This document shows positions 15,892 to 24,085 of a stretch of 64,000 nt of DNA, piece by piece. Where the stretch lies: NCBI RefSeq assembly GCF_019130065.1, contig NZ_JAHSPG010000010.1, positions 1-64,000 on the forward strand, written 5' to 3'. The DNA comes from Pinibacter aurantiacus. Its GTDB lineage: Bacteria; Bacteroidota; Bacteroidia; Chitinophagales; Chitinophagaceae. Position numbers and translations under genes: made by a program. A model generated the notes under the pieces. That model saw nothing but the letters and a program-made list of their open reading frames with translations, was not told the DNA's origin and made no database searches. Position 1 is the first letter of the stretch. Each line of letters opens with the position of its first letter.

Positions 15892-16563
15892 ATGAAAAAT
15901 CTAGGAAAAGAAAAAGTGATTCAAGTGGTTATAGCCGATGACCATACCCTTTTCAGGGCCGGCGTAAAAACTGCACTTTCTGTGAAAAGTGATGTAGAAC
16001 TTATCGCAGAAGCCGACAATGGCATGCAGCTTTTGAACCTGCTTAAACACATTCAACCTGATGTTATTTTATTAGACATTCAGATGCCTATTATGGACGG
16101 GCTCGCTACATTGCCTGAAATACGGAAACTATATCCAGGCATTAAAGTAATCATGTTGTCAATGCACAACGATCATTCCATTATTTCCCGCTTAATGGAA
16201 ATTGGTGCTAATTCTTATTTGACTAAAAACTCAGATTCCGAAACTATATACGAAGCAATCAGAACCTGCTACGAACAGGAATTCTTCTTTAATGAGTTAA
16301 CTAATAAAGCATTATTGACCGGCCTCAGGACCCGTAAAACGGAAGTTCAGCAAAATGAGGAAACACAGCTAAGTGATAAAGAAGTAAGAATTCTGAAGCT
16401 TATGTGTGAGGAGAGAACAACGAAGGAAATCGCAGATATAGTAGAAATAAGCCCAAGAACAGTTGAAGCAATACGGGATAAACTGAAAGTTAAAACAGGC
16501 GCCAAGTCGATGGCGGGTTTGGTAATGTATGCCATTAAGAACGGCATTGTGGTAGAAGGGTAG
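15892..16563 (+). CDS. LuxR/NarL-family response regulator (orphan)
   Basis: A 223-residue two-domain regulator. In the receiver domain the acidic pair is IADDHTLFRAG (D16, D17), the phospho-acceptor is D62 in ILLDIQMPIMDG, the conserved Thr/Ser is in MLSMH and the Lys in YLTKNSD. The C-terminal HTH is LSDKEVRILKLM, then TTKEIADIVEISPRTVEAIR. No histidine kinase gene adjoins. A TACCTTTA sequence overlaps the start codon, so transcription may start at or within the gene's 5' edge, or the promoter may lie elsewhere in the 750-bp region upstream. Confidence 0.93.
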   Translation: MKNLGKEKVIQVVIADDHTLFRAGVKTALSVKSDVELIAEADNGMQLLNLLKHIQPDVILLDIQMPIMDGLATLPEIRKLYPGIKVIMLSMHNDHSIISRLMEIGANSYLTKNSDSETIYEAIRTCYEQEFFFNELTNKALLTGLRTRKTEVQQNEETQLSDKEVRILKLMCEERTTKEIADIVEISPRTVEAIRDKLKVKTGAKSMAGLVMYAIKNGIVVEG

Positions 16564-16748
16564 AGACGCATTGAATGCGTTTCCGGAAATCGAACCGCAT
16601 TCGTCCTGCAAAACCCAAGCCCTGTAAAAAATATTCGAAAACCACGCCTTCTATTACAACCAACAGAAATAATCAGGCTGCGTTTTTATACCGAGCTGAG
16701 AGAGGTCAAGAGTTCGACTTGCAGGCACAATAAATTAACGTATAATAC

Positions 16749-16772
16749 AGCCTTGTTTAACAAGGCTTTTTT
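16749..16772 (+). terminator. Terminator just before the class IV aminotransferase gene
   Basis: AGCCTTG (16749-16755) pairs with CAAGGCT (16761-16767), followed by six T. It ends where the next gene's promoter box begins. It would end transcripts from the response regulator, 190 nt upstream. The stretch 16564-16748 also holds ACGCATT/AATGCGT, a short palindrome just after the regulator stop. Confidence 0.8.
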
Positions 16773-16779
16773 AATTTTG
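16772..16779 (+). promoter_or_regulatory. TAnnTTTG box 5 nt before the aminotransferase start
   Basis: TAATTTTG ends 5 nt before the ATG at 16785 and begins in the T-run of the preceding terminator. Transcription starting 4-7 nt downstream would give a leaderless mRNA. Confidence 0.5.
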
Positions 16780-16784
16780 ATACT

Positions 16785-17648
16785 ATGCTACACTTCATAA
16801 GCCACAACGGAAAAATATTAAAGGACGATAAAGCGATTATCACAGCTGATAATAGAAGTTTCAGGTATGGCGATGGTTTGTTTGAAACCATGAAAGTGAT
16901 TGACGGAAAAATACAGCTGGAAGAATATCATTTTGATAGACTTCTTAAAGGCGTAGAGCTTTTGCAGTTCGACAAGCCTGCTTACTTTTCGCAGGAGTAT
17001 TTTTCAAAGCAAATAATAGAGTTGTGCCAGCAAAACCAACAGCACAAGCTTGCTCGCGTAAGACTAATGGTTTTTAGGGGAAATGGAACCGTGTATGAGA
17101 TGGAAAACAACTTTCCTAACTACATCATCCAAACCTGGAAACTGGCTGATAATTTCACCGAATTCAACAATGAAGGATTGTCGATCGATATTTATCAAAA
17201 TGCAAGAAAAGCGATCGACTCATTTGCCAACTGCAAAAGCAACAACTATCTACCTTACATAATGGGAGCGTTGCACGCTAAAAAGCAGCAGTTAAACGAT
17301 GCTATTATCCTGAACACGAAAGATCGTGTTTGTGACACAACCATCGCCAATGTATTTCTTGTAAAAGGTGGCACAGTAATAACCCCGTCGCTGCAGGAAG
17401 GTTGTGTAGATGGCGTGATGAGAAGGTGGCTGCTTAAATGCCTTCCGTCAATAGGTATCGAAGTAAAAGAAACAGAAGTAGAAGCTAACGACGTTTTGAC
17501 AGCAGATGAAATATTTCTTACCAACTCTATTTATGGATTGCAGTGGGTAGAAAAATGCGGAGGAAAAATCTATGGCAATACGATCGCGAAAAAAATATTC
17601 GAAAACTGCATTCAGCCGCTGAATGTAAATGAAGAGATAACAGCTTAG
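16785..17648 (+). CDS. Class IV (fold-type IV) PLP-dependent aminotransferase
   Basis: A 287-residue enzyme of the branched-chain aminotransferase / D-amino-acid aminotransferase / aminodeoxychorismate lyase family. It has the N-terminal FRYGDGLFETMKV motif. The catalytic Lys is expected in SNNYLPYIMGALHAKKQQ at about residues 147-166. VCDTTIANVFLVK is the region that binds the PLP phosphate. The GDGLFETM signature fits PabC- or DAAT-like members as well as BCAT-like ones, and I cannot choose between them. It is followed by phrB, which has its own promoter box. Confidence 0.85.
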   Translation: MLHFISHNGKILKDDKAIITADNRSFRYGDGLFETMKVIDGKIQLEEYHFDRLLKGVELLQFDKPAYFSQEYFSKQIIELCQQNQQHKLARVRLMVFRGNGTVYEMENNFPNYIIQTWKLADNFTEFNNEGLSIDIYQNARKAIDSFANCKSNNYLPYIMGALHAKKQQLNDAIILNTKDRVCDTTIANVFLVKGGTVITPSLQEGCVDGVMRRWLLKCLPSIGIEVKETEVEANDVLTADEIFLTNSIYGLQWVEKCGGKIYGNTIAKKIFENCIQPLNVNEEITA

Positions 17649-17687
17649 TCATCATATTTTAAGAATGCAATTTGTTTGCATAAAGTG

Positions 17688-17720
17688 TACATTTGTTTGA
17701 AGCCGGTAATGTTGCCGGCT
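17688..17720 (+). promoter_or_regulatory. phrB: TAnnTTTG box and leader hairpin upstream of photolyase
   Basis: TACATTTG (17688-17695) lies 45 nt before the phrB start. Immediately after it AGCCGG and CCGGCT (17701-17720) form a hairpin in the predicted 5' leader, with no T-run. Confidence 0.4.
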
Positions 17721-17740
17721 TCAGTCATAATGTGAGGTCT

Positions 17741-19051
17741 ATGCCGGTTAATATAATGTGGTTCAGGAGAGATTTGCGATTAACAGATAATGCAGCTTTG
17801 TATCACGCATTAAAAAGCAACAATGCGGTAGTTCCGGTTTTTGTTTTCGATAAAAATATACTCGACGATATAGAGGAAAAGGATGATAGCCGGATCACTT
17901 TTATTTATCGTGCATTGGAAGAGATGCAGGAACAATTGTTGAGCATCAAATCTTCGCTCGAAGTATATTATGGCACGCCCGAAGAGGCCTTTAAATCTCT
18001 TCTTAAAAAGCATACAATTGAAAGAGTCTTTACCAACACAGACTACGAGCCTTACGCCATCAAACGTGATAAGGAAATTCAGCAATTGTTAAAAGAAAAA
18101 GACATCAGTTTCCACAGCTATAAAGATCAGGTGATTTTTGAGAAGAAGGAAATTGTGAAAGATAATGATGAGCCATACACCGTGTTTACCCCTTATAGCA
18201 AAAAATGGAAAGCTGCCCTAACCGAATATCACTATAAAGCATACCCCGCGAAAAAGTATTTCGACAATTTTCACAAACAGAAAGAAGTCAAAATTCCATC
18301 GTACAAAACGATTGGTTTTACGGAGTCTGGTCAACATATGCCATCAAAATCCCTGGATATTGATGTTGTGAAGAATTATACCAGCGATCGTGATTTTCCG
18401 GCCTTGCACGGAACAACAAGAATGGGCGTGCATTTAAGGTTTGGTACCGTGAGTATTCGCAAGTTGATAAAAAATGCAATTGAATTAAACAGCACTTTTT
18501 TAAATGAGCTGATATGGCGGGATTTTTTTCAAATGATACTTTTCAATTTTCCACACGTGGGGAACGGCAAGGCTTTCAAACCTGCATATGATTTTATCAA
18601 ATGGCGCTATAGTGAAAAGGATTTTAAAAGCTGGTGCGAGGGCAAAACCGGGTATCCCATTGTGGATGCAGGCATGCGTGAGTTAAATGAAACGGGCTTC
18701 ATGCATAACCGTGTGCGAATGATAACGGCTTCATTTCTTACAAAACATTTGCTGATCGACTGGCGATGGGGCGAAGCATATTTTGCAAAAAAACTACTTG
18801 ACTTCGACCTGGCTGCTAACAATGGCGGATGGCAATGGGCGGCTGGAAGTGGTTGCGATGCTGCTCCATATTTTCGCATTTTCAATCCATCATTACAAAC
18901 AAAAAGATTTGATCCTAATCTCGAATACATTCGCAAGTGGGTTTCTGAGCTAGACGAATTCAGTTATCCTGAACCGATCGTAGAACATGAGTTCGCGAGG
19001 AAGAGGTGTTTGGAAGAATATGCGAAAGCGGTTAAGGCGAGTAATGCTTAA
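17741..19051 (+). CDS. phrB: Deoxyribodipyrimidine photolyase (class I CPD photolyase)
   Basis: A 436-residue flavoprotein of the photolyase/cryptochrome family. The N-terminal antenna domain begins NIMWFRRDLRLTDNAAL. The FAD-binding C-terminal half contains RDFPALHGTTRMGVHLRFG, LNELIWRDFFQMIL and the highly conserved block WRWGEAYFAKKLLDFDLAAN with NNGGWQWAAGSGCDAAPYF. It repairs UV-induced cyclobutane dimers with blue light. The ATG at 17741 is used; a TTG at 17693 belongs to a promoter box and would add unconserved residues. A complex palindromic element follows. Confidence 0.94.
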   Translation: MPVNIMWFRRDLRLTDNAALYHALKSNNAVVPVFVFDKNILDDIEEKDDSRITFIYRALEEMQEQLLSIKSSLEVYYGTPEEAFKSLLKKHTIERVFTNTDYEPYAIKRDKEIQQLLKEKDISFHSYKDQVIFEKKEIVKDNDEPYTVFTPYSKKWKAALTEYHYKAYPAKKYFDNFHKQKEVKIPSYKTIGFTESGQHMPSKSLDIDVVKNYTSDRDFPALHGTTRMGVHLRFGTVSIRKLIKNAIELNSTFLNELIWRDFFQMILFNFPHVGNGKAFKPAYDFIKWRYSEKDFKSWCEGKTGYPIVDAGMRELNETGFMHNRVRMITASFLTKHLLIDWRWGEAYFAKKLLDFDLAANNGGWQWAAGSGCDAAPYFRIFNPSLQTKRFDPNLEYIRKWVSELDEFSYPEPIVEHEFARKRCLEEYAKAVKASNA

Positions 19052-19052
19052 G

Positions 19053-19158
19053 GCTCTGCAAGGCTTGTAGCCTTGCAGCATTATTCTGTTGTCTTTGACA
19101 ACAAACAAATTGCCGGAGGCAATAAAATAAAACTGCAAGGCTACAAGCCTTGCAGAGC
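19053..19158. repeat. Multi-hairpin inverted element between phrB and mqnD
   Basis: The two 26-nt outer arms (19053-19078 and 19133-19158) are perfectly complementary. Each arm is also a hairpin by itself (CTGCAAGGCT, 3 nt, AGCCTTGCAG). Two small hairpins lie between them: TGTTGTC/GACAACA (about 19087-19103) and TTGCC/GGCAA (about 19109-19121). It can fold as one long stem or as four hairpins in a row. It sits between convergent genes. Confidence 0.85.
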
Positions 19159-19179
19159 TAGCGCTAAATGCAAACTTTC

Positions 19180-19202
19180 GCGTTAAGCGTTAGGCGTTAA
19201 GC
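19180..19202. repeat. GCGTTAA heptad repeat at the 3' end of mqnD
   Basis: Three period-7 units: GCGTTAA, GCGTTAG, GCGTTAA. They overlap the mqnD 3' end, so its last residues (SLTPNA) and stop are translated repeat. A related long inverted repeat lies at 53624-53700. Confidence 0.65.
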
Positions 19203-20001
19203 TTTGAGCATTATTTTTCTCGTAAACTTCCAACAAAGTACTTACGGCTTTTCTTCCATTTTCTCCAAGAGAAAGTGAATAGTCATTTACATACAACTCA
19301 ATGTGCTGGCGCATTACATTCTCTTCCATTTCCTGTGAATGTTGCTTTACATATTCCGGAAGAGAAGGGTAATGGGCAAATGCATATTCAAGACTGCGTT
19401 TGATCACGCGGTTTACTTTTTCGCAGGTTTCTTCGTCGAAAGATTTTTTTATTACAATGCCACCAAGAGGAATCGGACAGTTCATTTTTTCTTCCCAATT
19501 GGTGCCAAGATCCATAAGCTTCACCAAACCTTTTTGCTGATAGGTGAAACGGTTTTCGTGAATGATCACGCCGCAATCAACATCGCCATTCAATACTGCA
19601 TTTTCTATTTCTGAAAACAATGTGTACTTCTTGTTCTTCGCATTTGGAAAAGCCAAAGAGAACAGAAGGTTAGCCGTTGTATTTTCTCCCGGTATTGCAA
19701 TCGTGCAGGATGAAATTGCTGAATGGTCGATTTGTTTTTTCGCGATCAATAAAGGGCCGACACCTTTGCCTAAAGCACCGCCACTGTCAAGCAGTGTATA
19801 GTTTTTTTGCAGTAAAGGCAATACACCGTAGCTTATTTTAGTAATATCAAGTTTCCCTTGTAATGCCCACTGGTTAAGCGTTTGCACATCCTCCAACTGC
19901 ACATCCAATTCAATACCTTCAGTATCAACTTTATGATTGATCATTGCTTCAAAAATGAATGTATCATTGGGGCAGGGAGATATTCCGAGTGTTAGTTTCA
20001 T
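19183..20001 (-). CDS. mqnD: 1,4-dihydroxy-6-naphthoate synthase (futalosine pathway)
   Basis: A 272-residue periplasmic-binding-protein-like enzyme. It starts with the family signature LGISPCPNDTFIFEAM and has KISYGVLPLLQ and GALGKGVGPLL, which shape the active site. MqnD converts cyclic dehypoxanthine futalosine to 1,4-dihydroxy-6-naphthoate in menaquinone synthesis. It lies downstream of mqnB on the same strand, separated by 69 nt of repeats. Its C-terminus is encoded by a heptad repeat. Confidence 0.94.
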   Translation of the reverse strand: MKLTLGISPCPNDTFIFEAMINHKVDTEGIELDVQLEDVQTLNQWALQGKLDITKISYGVLPLLQKNYTLLDSGGALGKGVGPLLIAKKQIDHSAISSCTIAIPGENTTANLLFSLAFPNAKNKKYTLFSEIENAVLNGDVDCGVIIHENRFTYQQKGLVKLMDLGTNWEEKMNCPIPLGGIVIKKSFDEETCEKVNRVIKRSLEYAFAHYPSLPEYVKQHSQEMEENVMRQHIELYVNDYSLSLGENGRKAVSTLLEVYEKNNAQSLTPNA

Positions 20002-20064
20002 CGATAGTTGTTTGCTGTTAGTTGATAGGTGTTACAGAAATTGAAAATTGAAAGTTGAAAATGG
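20001..20064. repeat. Two single-arm heptad repeats between mqnB and mqnD
   Basis: First, units such as GATAGTT and GTTAGTT (about 20002-20034). Then AATTGAA, AATTGAA, AGTTGAA (about 20038-20064). Neither has an inverted partner within this gap. Related copies occur at 23372-23524 and 23984-24069. Confidence 0.6.
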
Positions 20065-20070
20065 AATGCT

Positions 20071-20709
20071 TTACTCATTACTCAAAACCTTCATCACTTG
20101 CTCGTTCAAATTCTCAATCGCCTCCTTTATTTTCCACTTGCTTTTATTTCTTTCACCTACATAATTTGAAATGCTGCGAAGCTGAAGAAATGGCGTTTTT
20201 TCCAGACTGCAAATATAATGCAATGCAGCGCCTTCCATCGATTCAACAACTGCGTTATATTTTCTAACGTATAAATCAATTACAGGTTTAGCAGTTGTTA
20301 TCTGGTTTACAGTAACGCCTGACACCTTTGGCAGTTTCAGAAGTTTCAATGCTTCCTTGTTCTTATTTTTTAGAACTTTGGATGAATAAGGAAACTCATT
20401 TGGCTTAAGAAAATTCATATCAAACAGATCCTTGTATTCTTTATGCTCTTTTACACCTAGATCTCCCACTATTTCATCTTTCACAATTACCACATCACCG
20501 AGTTGAAAATCCTTGTCGAAGCATCCTGCGATGCCGGCCTGGATAACGAGGTCATATTTTTTTTCTGCAAGTTTTCTTGTCAAATGATAAGCTGTTGCGA
20601 GTATGCCGATTCCTGCGATAAGAACATCTGCTTTTATCTTTTTCTGTTTAATAAAATCTACAGCAGGGGCAATTTCAAACGGTGTTGCAGCTACCAGTAA
20701 GTAGTTCAT
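20071..20709 (-). CDS. mqnB: Futalosine hydrolase
   Basis: A 212-residue nucleoside-phosphorylase-like hydrolase. It has the N-terminal LLVAATPFEIAPAVDFI, the glycine-rich IAGIGILATAYHL, LVIQAGIAGCFD, and VVESMEGAALHYICS with the catalytic ESMEG motif. This set distinguishes futalosine hydrolase from MTA/SAH nucleosidase. It releases hypoxanthine from futalosine in menaquinone synthesis. It is the first gene of mqnB-mqnD. Confidence 0.92.
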   Translation of the reverse strand: MNYLLVAATPFEIAPAVDFIKQKKIKADVLIAGIGILATAYHLTRKLAEKKYDLVIQAGIAGCFDKDFQLGDVVIVKDEIVGDLGVKEHKEYKDLFDMNFLKPNEFPYSSKVLKNKNKEALKLLKLPKVSGVTVNQITTAKPVIDLYVRKYNAVVESMEGAALHYICSLEKTPFLQLRSISNYVGERNKSKWKIKEAIENLNEQVMKVLSNE

Positions 20710-20743
20710 TATTATTTGTTTAACGGAGCAAATGTCGGCAATT

Positions 20744-20825
20744 AAGGTGAATGGTGAAACGTGAATGGTGAATATTGCAGGGTTGCTTAATTAACGATTC
20801 ACCTTTCACGTTTGACGATTCAACC
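20744..20825. repeat. GTGAAT-type heptad inverted repeat between mqnB and queD
   Basis: The left arm is period-7 (GGTGAAT, GGTGAAA, CGTGAAT, GGTGAAT). The right arm (about 20793-20825) is its imperfect complement (GATTCAC, CTTTCAC, GTTTGAC). It lies in a divergent intergenic region. A TATTTTTG box at 20884-20891 is a possible queD promoter further downstream. Confidence 0.7.
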
Positions 20826-21060
20826 TATGATTCTACTCATGAAAAATGACAAAAGAAATACCTAGGAAATCCACTTTTTAGTATATTTTTGTTCTCTTGC
20901 ACGGCAATAAAACCATGCAAAACGTGAGATTAACTTATGAGCCGCACGTGAGTCTTAATTACTTGAACAGCAGACTTCTGTTTCAGATTTAAGGCGGTTA
21001 ATCTTAAAAACATTTTTAATTTAAAATTGCACTTAAAGAAAGTCGTTTAAGTAAATCAGC

Positions 21061-21477
21061 ATGACGAAAAAGGTGTCAGTTTACAGGAAAGAGCATTTTA
21101 ATGCCGCCCACAGGTTGCACAATCCTTCTTTGTCTGCAGAGGAAAACAAAAAGATTTTTGGTAAGTGCAATAATGAAAACTATCACGGCCATAACTATGA
21201 ACTGATCGTTAAGGTAACCGGCGAGGTTGACCAAACAACAGGTTATGTTATGGACATGAAAAAACTTGGCCACATTGTTGAAAAGAACATCATGGACAAG
21301 TTTGATCACAAGAACCTTAACCTTGACGTAGCTGAATTTAAAAGTCTTAATCCAACGGCTGAAAATATTGCCATTGTTATATGGGAAATATTGCGCCGCG
21401 AAATAGATGAATCTTTGGACGTAAAAGTTATTTTATATGAAACAGAAAGAAATTACGTTGAATTCCCTGCTGAATGA
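21061..21477 (+). CDS. queD: 6-carboxytetrahydropterin synthase (QueD/PTPS family)
   Basis: A 138-residue PTPS-fold enzyme. The zinc ligands are H16 (FNAAHRLH) with H42 and H44 (NYHGHNYEL). The probable catalytic Cys is C36 (IFGKCNNENYHGH). It acts on dihydroneopterin triphosphate, made by the FolE encoded next, to give 6-carboxytetrahydropterin for 7-deazaguanine and queuosine. QueE is encoded at 53.7 kb in this window, which supports the QueD role over tetrahydrobiopterin synthesis. It overlaps folE by 41 nt if folE starts at 21437. Confidence 0.93.
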   Translation: MTKKVSVYRKEHFNAAHRLHNPSLSAEENKKIFGKCNNENYHGHNYELIVKVTGEVDQTTGYVMDMKKLGHIVEKNIMDKFDHKNLNLDVAEFKSLNPTAENIAIVIWEILRREIDESLDVKVILYETERNYVEFPAE

Positions 21478-22156
21478 GGACACAATCGATCTGAACATGC
21501 TTAACTCAGAAGAAGTAGGAAATGATCATTTGGCAACATCTATGAACACTCCTTTGCGTGCAGACGCATTTGAAATGGATGATGAAACCAAGATCCAGAA
21601 GATCGAGCAACACTTTCAATCTATCATGGAAATAATGGGCCTGGATCTTACCGATGATAGCCTGAAGGGAACGCCCCATCGCGTTGCTAAAATGTACATT
21701 AAGGAAATTTTTAGTGGTTTAAATCCTGCCAACAAGCCGAAAATCGCCTTGTTTGACAACAAGTATAAATACAACCAGATGCTGGTGGAAAAGGATATCA
21801 CCTTTTATTCCAACTGCGAGCATCACTTCGTGCCTATTTTTGGCAAGGCTCACCTGGCGTATATTTCGTCTGGTAAAGTAATTGGCCTTAGTAAGCTGAA
21901 CAGGATCGTGCAGTATTTTGCAAAAAGACCACAGGTGCAGGAACGTTTAACCGTTCAAATTGCTACGGAACTTAAAAAAGTATTGAATACCGAAGATGTT
22001 GCGGTGGTAATTGATGCCAAGCATTTGTGCGTTTCCAGCCGTGGTATACAGGACACAAACGCTTCTACTGTTACTTCTTTTTATGGCGGAAAATTTCAGA
22101 ATGCGAATGTGAAAGAAGAGTTTCTGCAGTACATTCAGCTGAAAACTGAGCTATAA
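21437..22156 (+). CDS. folE: GTP cyclohydrolase I
   Basis: A 239-residue enzyme. The zinc ligands are in YSNCEHHFVPIFGKAHLAY (Cys127 and a following His) and HLCVSSRGIQD (Cys198). LKGTPHRVAKMY and RPQVQERLTVQIA are family hallmarks. It makes dihydroneopterin triphosphate for folate and for QueD. The first ATG overlaps queD by 41 nt. In-frame ATGs at 21497 and 21542 would remove an unconserved acidic N-terminus, so the start is uncertain. Confidence 0.95.
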   Translation: MKQKEITLNSLLNEDTIDLNMLNSEEVGNDHLATSMNTPLRADAFEMDDETKIQKIEQHFQSIMEIMGLDLTDDSLKGTPHRVAKMYIKEIFSGLNPANKPKIALFDNKYKYNQMLVEKDITFYSNCEHHFVPIFGKAHLAYISSGKVIGLSKLNRIVQYFAKRPQVQERLTVQIATELKKVLNTEDVAVVIDAKHLCVSSRGIQDTNASTVTSFYGGKFQNANVKEEFLQYIQLKTEL

Positions 22157-22187
22157 CCATCTGGTAGTTGTAAAATTTAGATACATA

Positions 22188-22221
22188 AGAGATTTGCCAA
22201 GTGGTAAATCTCTTTCTTTTT
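22188..22221 (+). terminator. Terminator of queD-folE
   Basis: AGAGATTT (22188-22195) pairs with AAATCTCT (22206-22213) and inner GCC/GGT pairs extend the stem. TTCTTTTTT follows. The rest of the gap to fabD (22222-22437) shows only a weak TTACTTTG. Confidence 0.8.
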
Positions 22222-22437
22222 TACCAAAAGATATATTACTTTGGCTCAGGTTCCCGTCCCTTGTAAACTTGCGCAACGGCATTTCAACTATTTTAGTACG
22301 TGTGATTTTCCAGCCATTAACTTTTATATTTTTGCCCACTTGAAATGAAAAAGTGGGGCTGGGATTTATGTTAATTGTTTGAAAATTAACCAATTGTAAC
22401 CTTTTCTAACGCTTTTAAAAACTGAACTACACATAAC

Positions 22438-23328
22438 ATGAAGCATGCTTTTGTATTTCCGGGTCAGGGCTCTCAATTCCCGGGTATGGGTAAGGACCAC
22501 TATGAAAAAAGTGCATTCGCAAAAAAGTTATTTGAACAAGCAAACGAAGTGCTCGGTTTTCGCATTTCCGATGTTATGTTTAATGGAACAGAAGAAGATC
22601 TCAAGCAAACAAACGTTACACAACCCGCAGTTTTTTTACACTCTATTATTGCATTCAGAAGTATAGATAATGCTCGTCCTGACATGGTTGCGGGACACTC
22701 TCTGGGTGAATTTTCTGCATTGGTAGCAAACGGCACATTGAGTTTCGATGATGCATTGAAGCTGGTAGCTGTTCGTGCAAAAGCCATGCAAAAAGCCTGT
22801 GAATTACAGCCTTCCACTATGGCCGCGGTATTGGCATTGGATGATGAAAAAGTAGAAGAGATCTGCAAGCAAGTACAAGCCGAAACCGGTGAAGTAGTAG
22901 TGCCTGCAAACTATAACTGTCCGGGACAATTGGTGATAAGCGGTTCTGTAAAAGGAGTAGAAATCGCTTGCGAAAAAATGAAGGAAGCCGGTGCAAAACG
23001 CGCATTGATTTTGCCGGTTGGCGGAGCGTTCCACTCACCATTGATGTTGCCTGCAAAAGCAGAGCTGGAAGCTGCTATAAACAGCATTTCTTTTCACCAA
23101 CCAACTTGTGCAGTATATCAAAACGTGGTAGCTAAAGCTGTGATTGATAAAGAAGAAATCAAACACAACCTCATCGATCAATTAACAGGTGCCGTAAGAT
23201 GGACACAAAGCATACAGGCGATGATTGCCAATGGGGCTTCTAAATTCACGGAAGTTGGCCCAGGCAAAGTGTTGCAGGGATTGATCGTGAAGATTGATAA
23301 AAAAGCGGTTACAGAAGGCGTTAGCTAG
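22438..23328 (+). CDS. fabD: Malonyl-CoA:ACP transacylase
   Basis: A 296-residue transacylase. The N-terminal FVFPGQGSQFPGMG and the nucleophile elbow VAGHSLGEFSAL (Ser88) are present. The catalytic His is in GGAFHSPLM near residue 201, and Gln in NVTQPAVF completes the oxyanion region. It charges ACP with malonate to start and extend fatty acids; FabH is encoded 5 kb away. It stands alone and ends at a nested palindromic element. Confidence 0.95.
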   Translation: MKHAFVFPGQGSQFPGMGKDHYEKSAFAKKLFEQANEVLGFRISDVMFNGTEEDLKQTNVTQPAVFLHSIIAFRSIDNARPDMVAGHSLGEFSALVANGTLSFDDALKLVAVRAKAMQKACELQPSTMAAVLALDDEKVEEICKQVQAETGEVVVPANYNCPGQLVISGSVKGVEIACEKMKEAGAKRALILPVGGAFHSPLMLPAKAELEAAINSISFHQPTCAVYQNVVAKAVIDKEEIKHNLIDQLTGAVRWTQSIQAMIANGASKFTEVGPGKVLQGLIVKIDKKAVTEGVS

Positions 23329-23330
23329 TA

Positions 23331-23524
23331 GGGGCGAATCGCATTCGCCCTGATGCATCCAAAAGGTGCCCGAATTGAAAATTGAAAGTTGAAAATGATT
23401 TTCAACGCAAAAAATAAAAAAGAAACGTCGCATCATTCCGGTGCGACGTTTCTTTTTATAAACTTAGTAAGGACGAATGCAGTTCGCCCCACCATTTTCA
23501 ATTTTCAACTTTCAATTTTCAATT
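23331..23524. repeat. Three-layer nested palindromic element with a terminator core
   Basis: Outer layer: self-complementary GGGCGAATCGCATTCGCCC (23332-23350) and a variant at 23471-23490, which also pair with each other. Middle layer: a period-7 arm (AATTGAA, AATTGAA, AGTTGAA) at 23372-23398 and its complement at 23492-23524. Core: AGAAACGTCGCA (23421-23432) with TGCGACGTTTCT (23442-23453) followed by T, a good terminator. It lies between convergent fabD and the GNAT gene and supplies the last residues (SIEN) and stop of the latter. Confidence 0.85.
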
Positions 23525-23967
23525 GACAACGCACAATTCACCCATTCTGCATCAAAAGTCGCATTCAGCTTTTTATAAAATTTAATTGCCGGTTCGTTCC
23601 ATTCCAGTACCTGCCACACAATGCCATTGAATTTCTTCTCTTTTGCTTCAGCAATGAGGGCTTCGAACAATAAGCTGCCAACACCTTTACCGCGCATTTC
23701 TTCGGTAACAATTAAATCTTCCAGGTACATGCGTTGCCCTTTCCATGTTGAATAACGGATATAGTACATTGCGAACCCCTGAATAACACCATTTTCCTCT
23801 GCCACAAATCCCCACCAGACTGGGTTTGCACCAAAACCACTTTCTTCAAAATGCTCCAGTGTCACAGTCACCTCATCTGGTGCTTTTTCAAACAACGCCA
23901 ACTCACGTATAAGCTCCATTAGTCGGGAGCAGTCTTGCCTTACGGCCCTTCTGATTGTTATGCTCAT
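23512..23967 (-). CDS. GNAT family N-acetyltransferase
   Basis: A 151-residue acetyltransferase. IRRAVRQDCSRLMELIREL is the N-terminal beta1-alpha1. YLEDLIVTEEMRGKGVGSLL holds the acetyl-CoA motif A (RGKGVG), and WNEPAIKFYKKLNA is motif B. The pattern (ALFEKAPDEV, WWGFVAEENGVIQGFAMYY) resembles diamine (spermidine/spermine) N-acetyltransferases, but the substrate cannot be fixed from sequence. Its final codons lie inside the heptad repeat. Confidence 0.9.
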   Translation of the reverse strand: MSITIRRAVRQDCSRLMELIRELALFEKAPDEVTVTLEHFEESGFGANPVWWGFVAEENGVIQGFAMYYIRYSTWKGQRMYLEDLIVTEEMRGKGVGSLLFEALIAEAKEKKFNGIVWQVLEWNEPAIKFYKKLNATFDAEWVNCALSIEN

Positions 23968-23983
23968 GGGTGCAAATTATTAA

Positions 23984-24069
23984 AAAGTTGTTAGTTGATA
24001 GTTGTTAGTTGTTAGAAGAGAAAGTGGCACATAAAGCCAAACAATCAACAACTATCAACCAACAACTTT
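23984..24069. repeat. GTTAGTT heptad inverted repeat upstream of the alginate-lyase-like gene
   Basis: The left arm has units AGTTGTT, AGTTGAT, AGTTGTT, AGTTGTT (23984-24013). The right arm (24041-24069) is complementary with about two mismatches. The loop carries CACATAAAGCC, which recurs beside the same word family at 25283-25325. It fills the divergent gap and abuts a promoter box. Confidence 0.75.
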
Positions 24070-24071
24070 CT

Positions 24072-24079
24072 TACATTTG
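24072..24079 (+). promoter_or_regulatory. TAnnTTTG box 6 nt before the alginate-lyase-like start
   Basis: TACATTTG ends 6 nt before the ATG at 24086. Its TTG is in frame and can be miscalled as the start. A leaderless transcript is likely if it is used. Confidence 0.5.
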
Positions 24080-24085
24080 GATACT

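Noticed and set aside
16690-16735. A tRNA-like stretch (AGAGTTCGACTTGCAGGCACA) resembling a T-arm and acceptor end
   Set aside because: The T-stem does not pair properly and no D-arm, anticodon arm or acceptor partner is found upstream.
22151-22393. 80-codon minus-strand frame between folE and fabD
   Set aside because: No similarity to known proteins, covers a terminator and lacks a promoter or coding-like composition.
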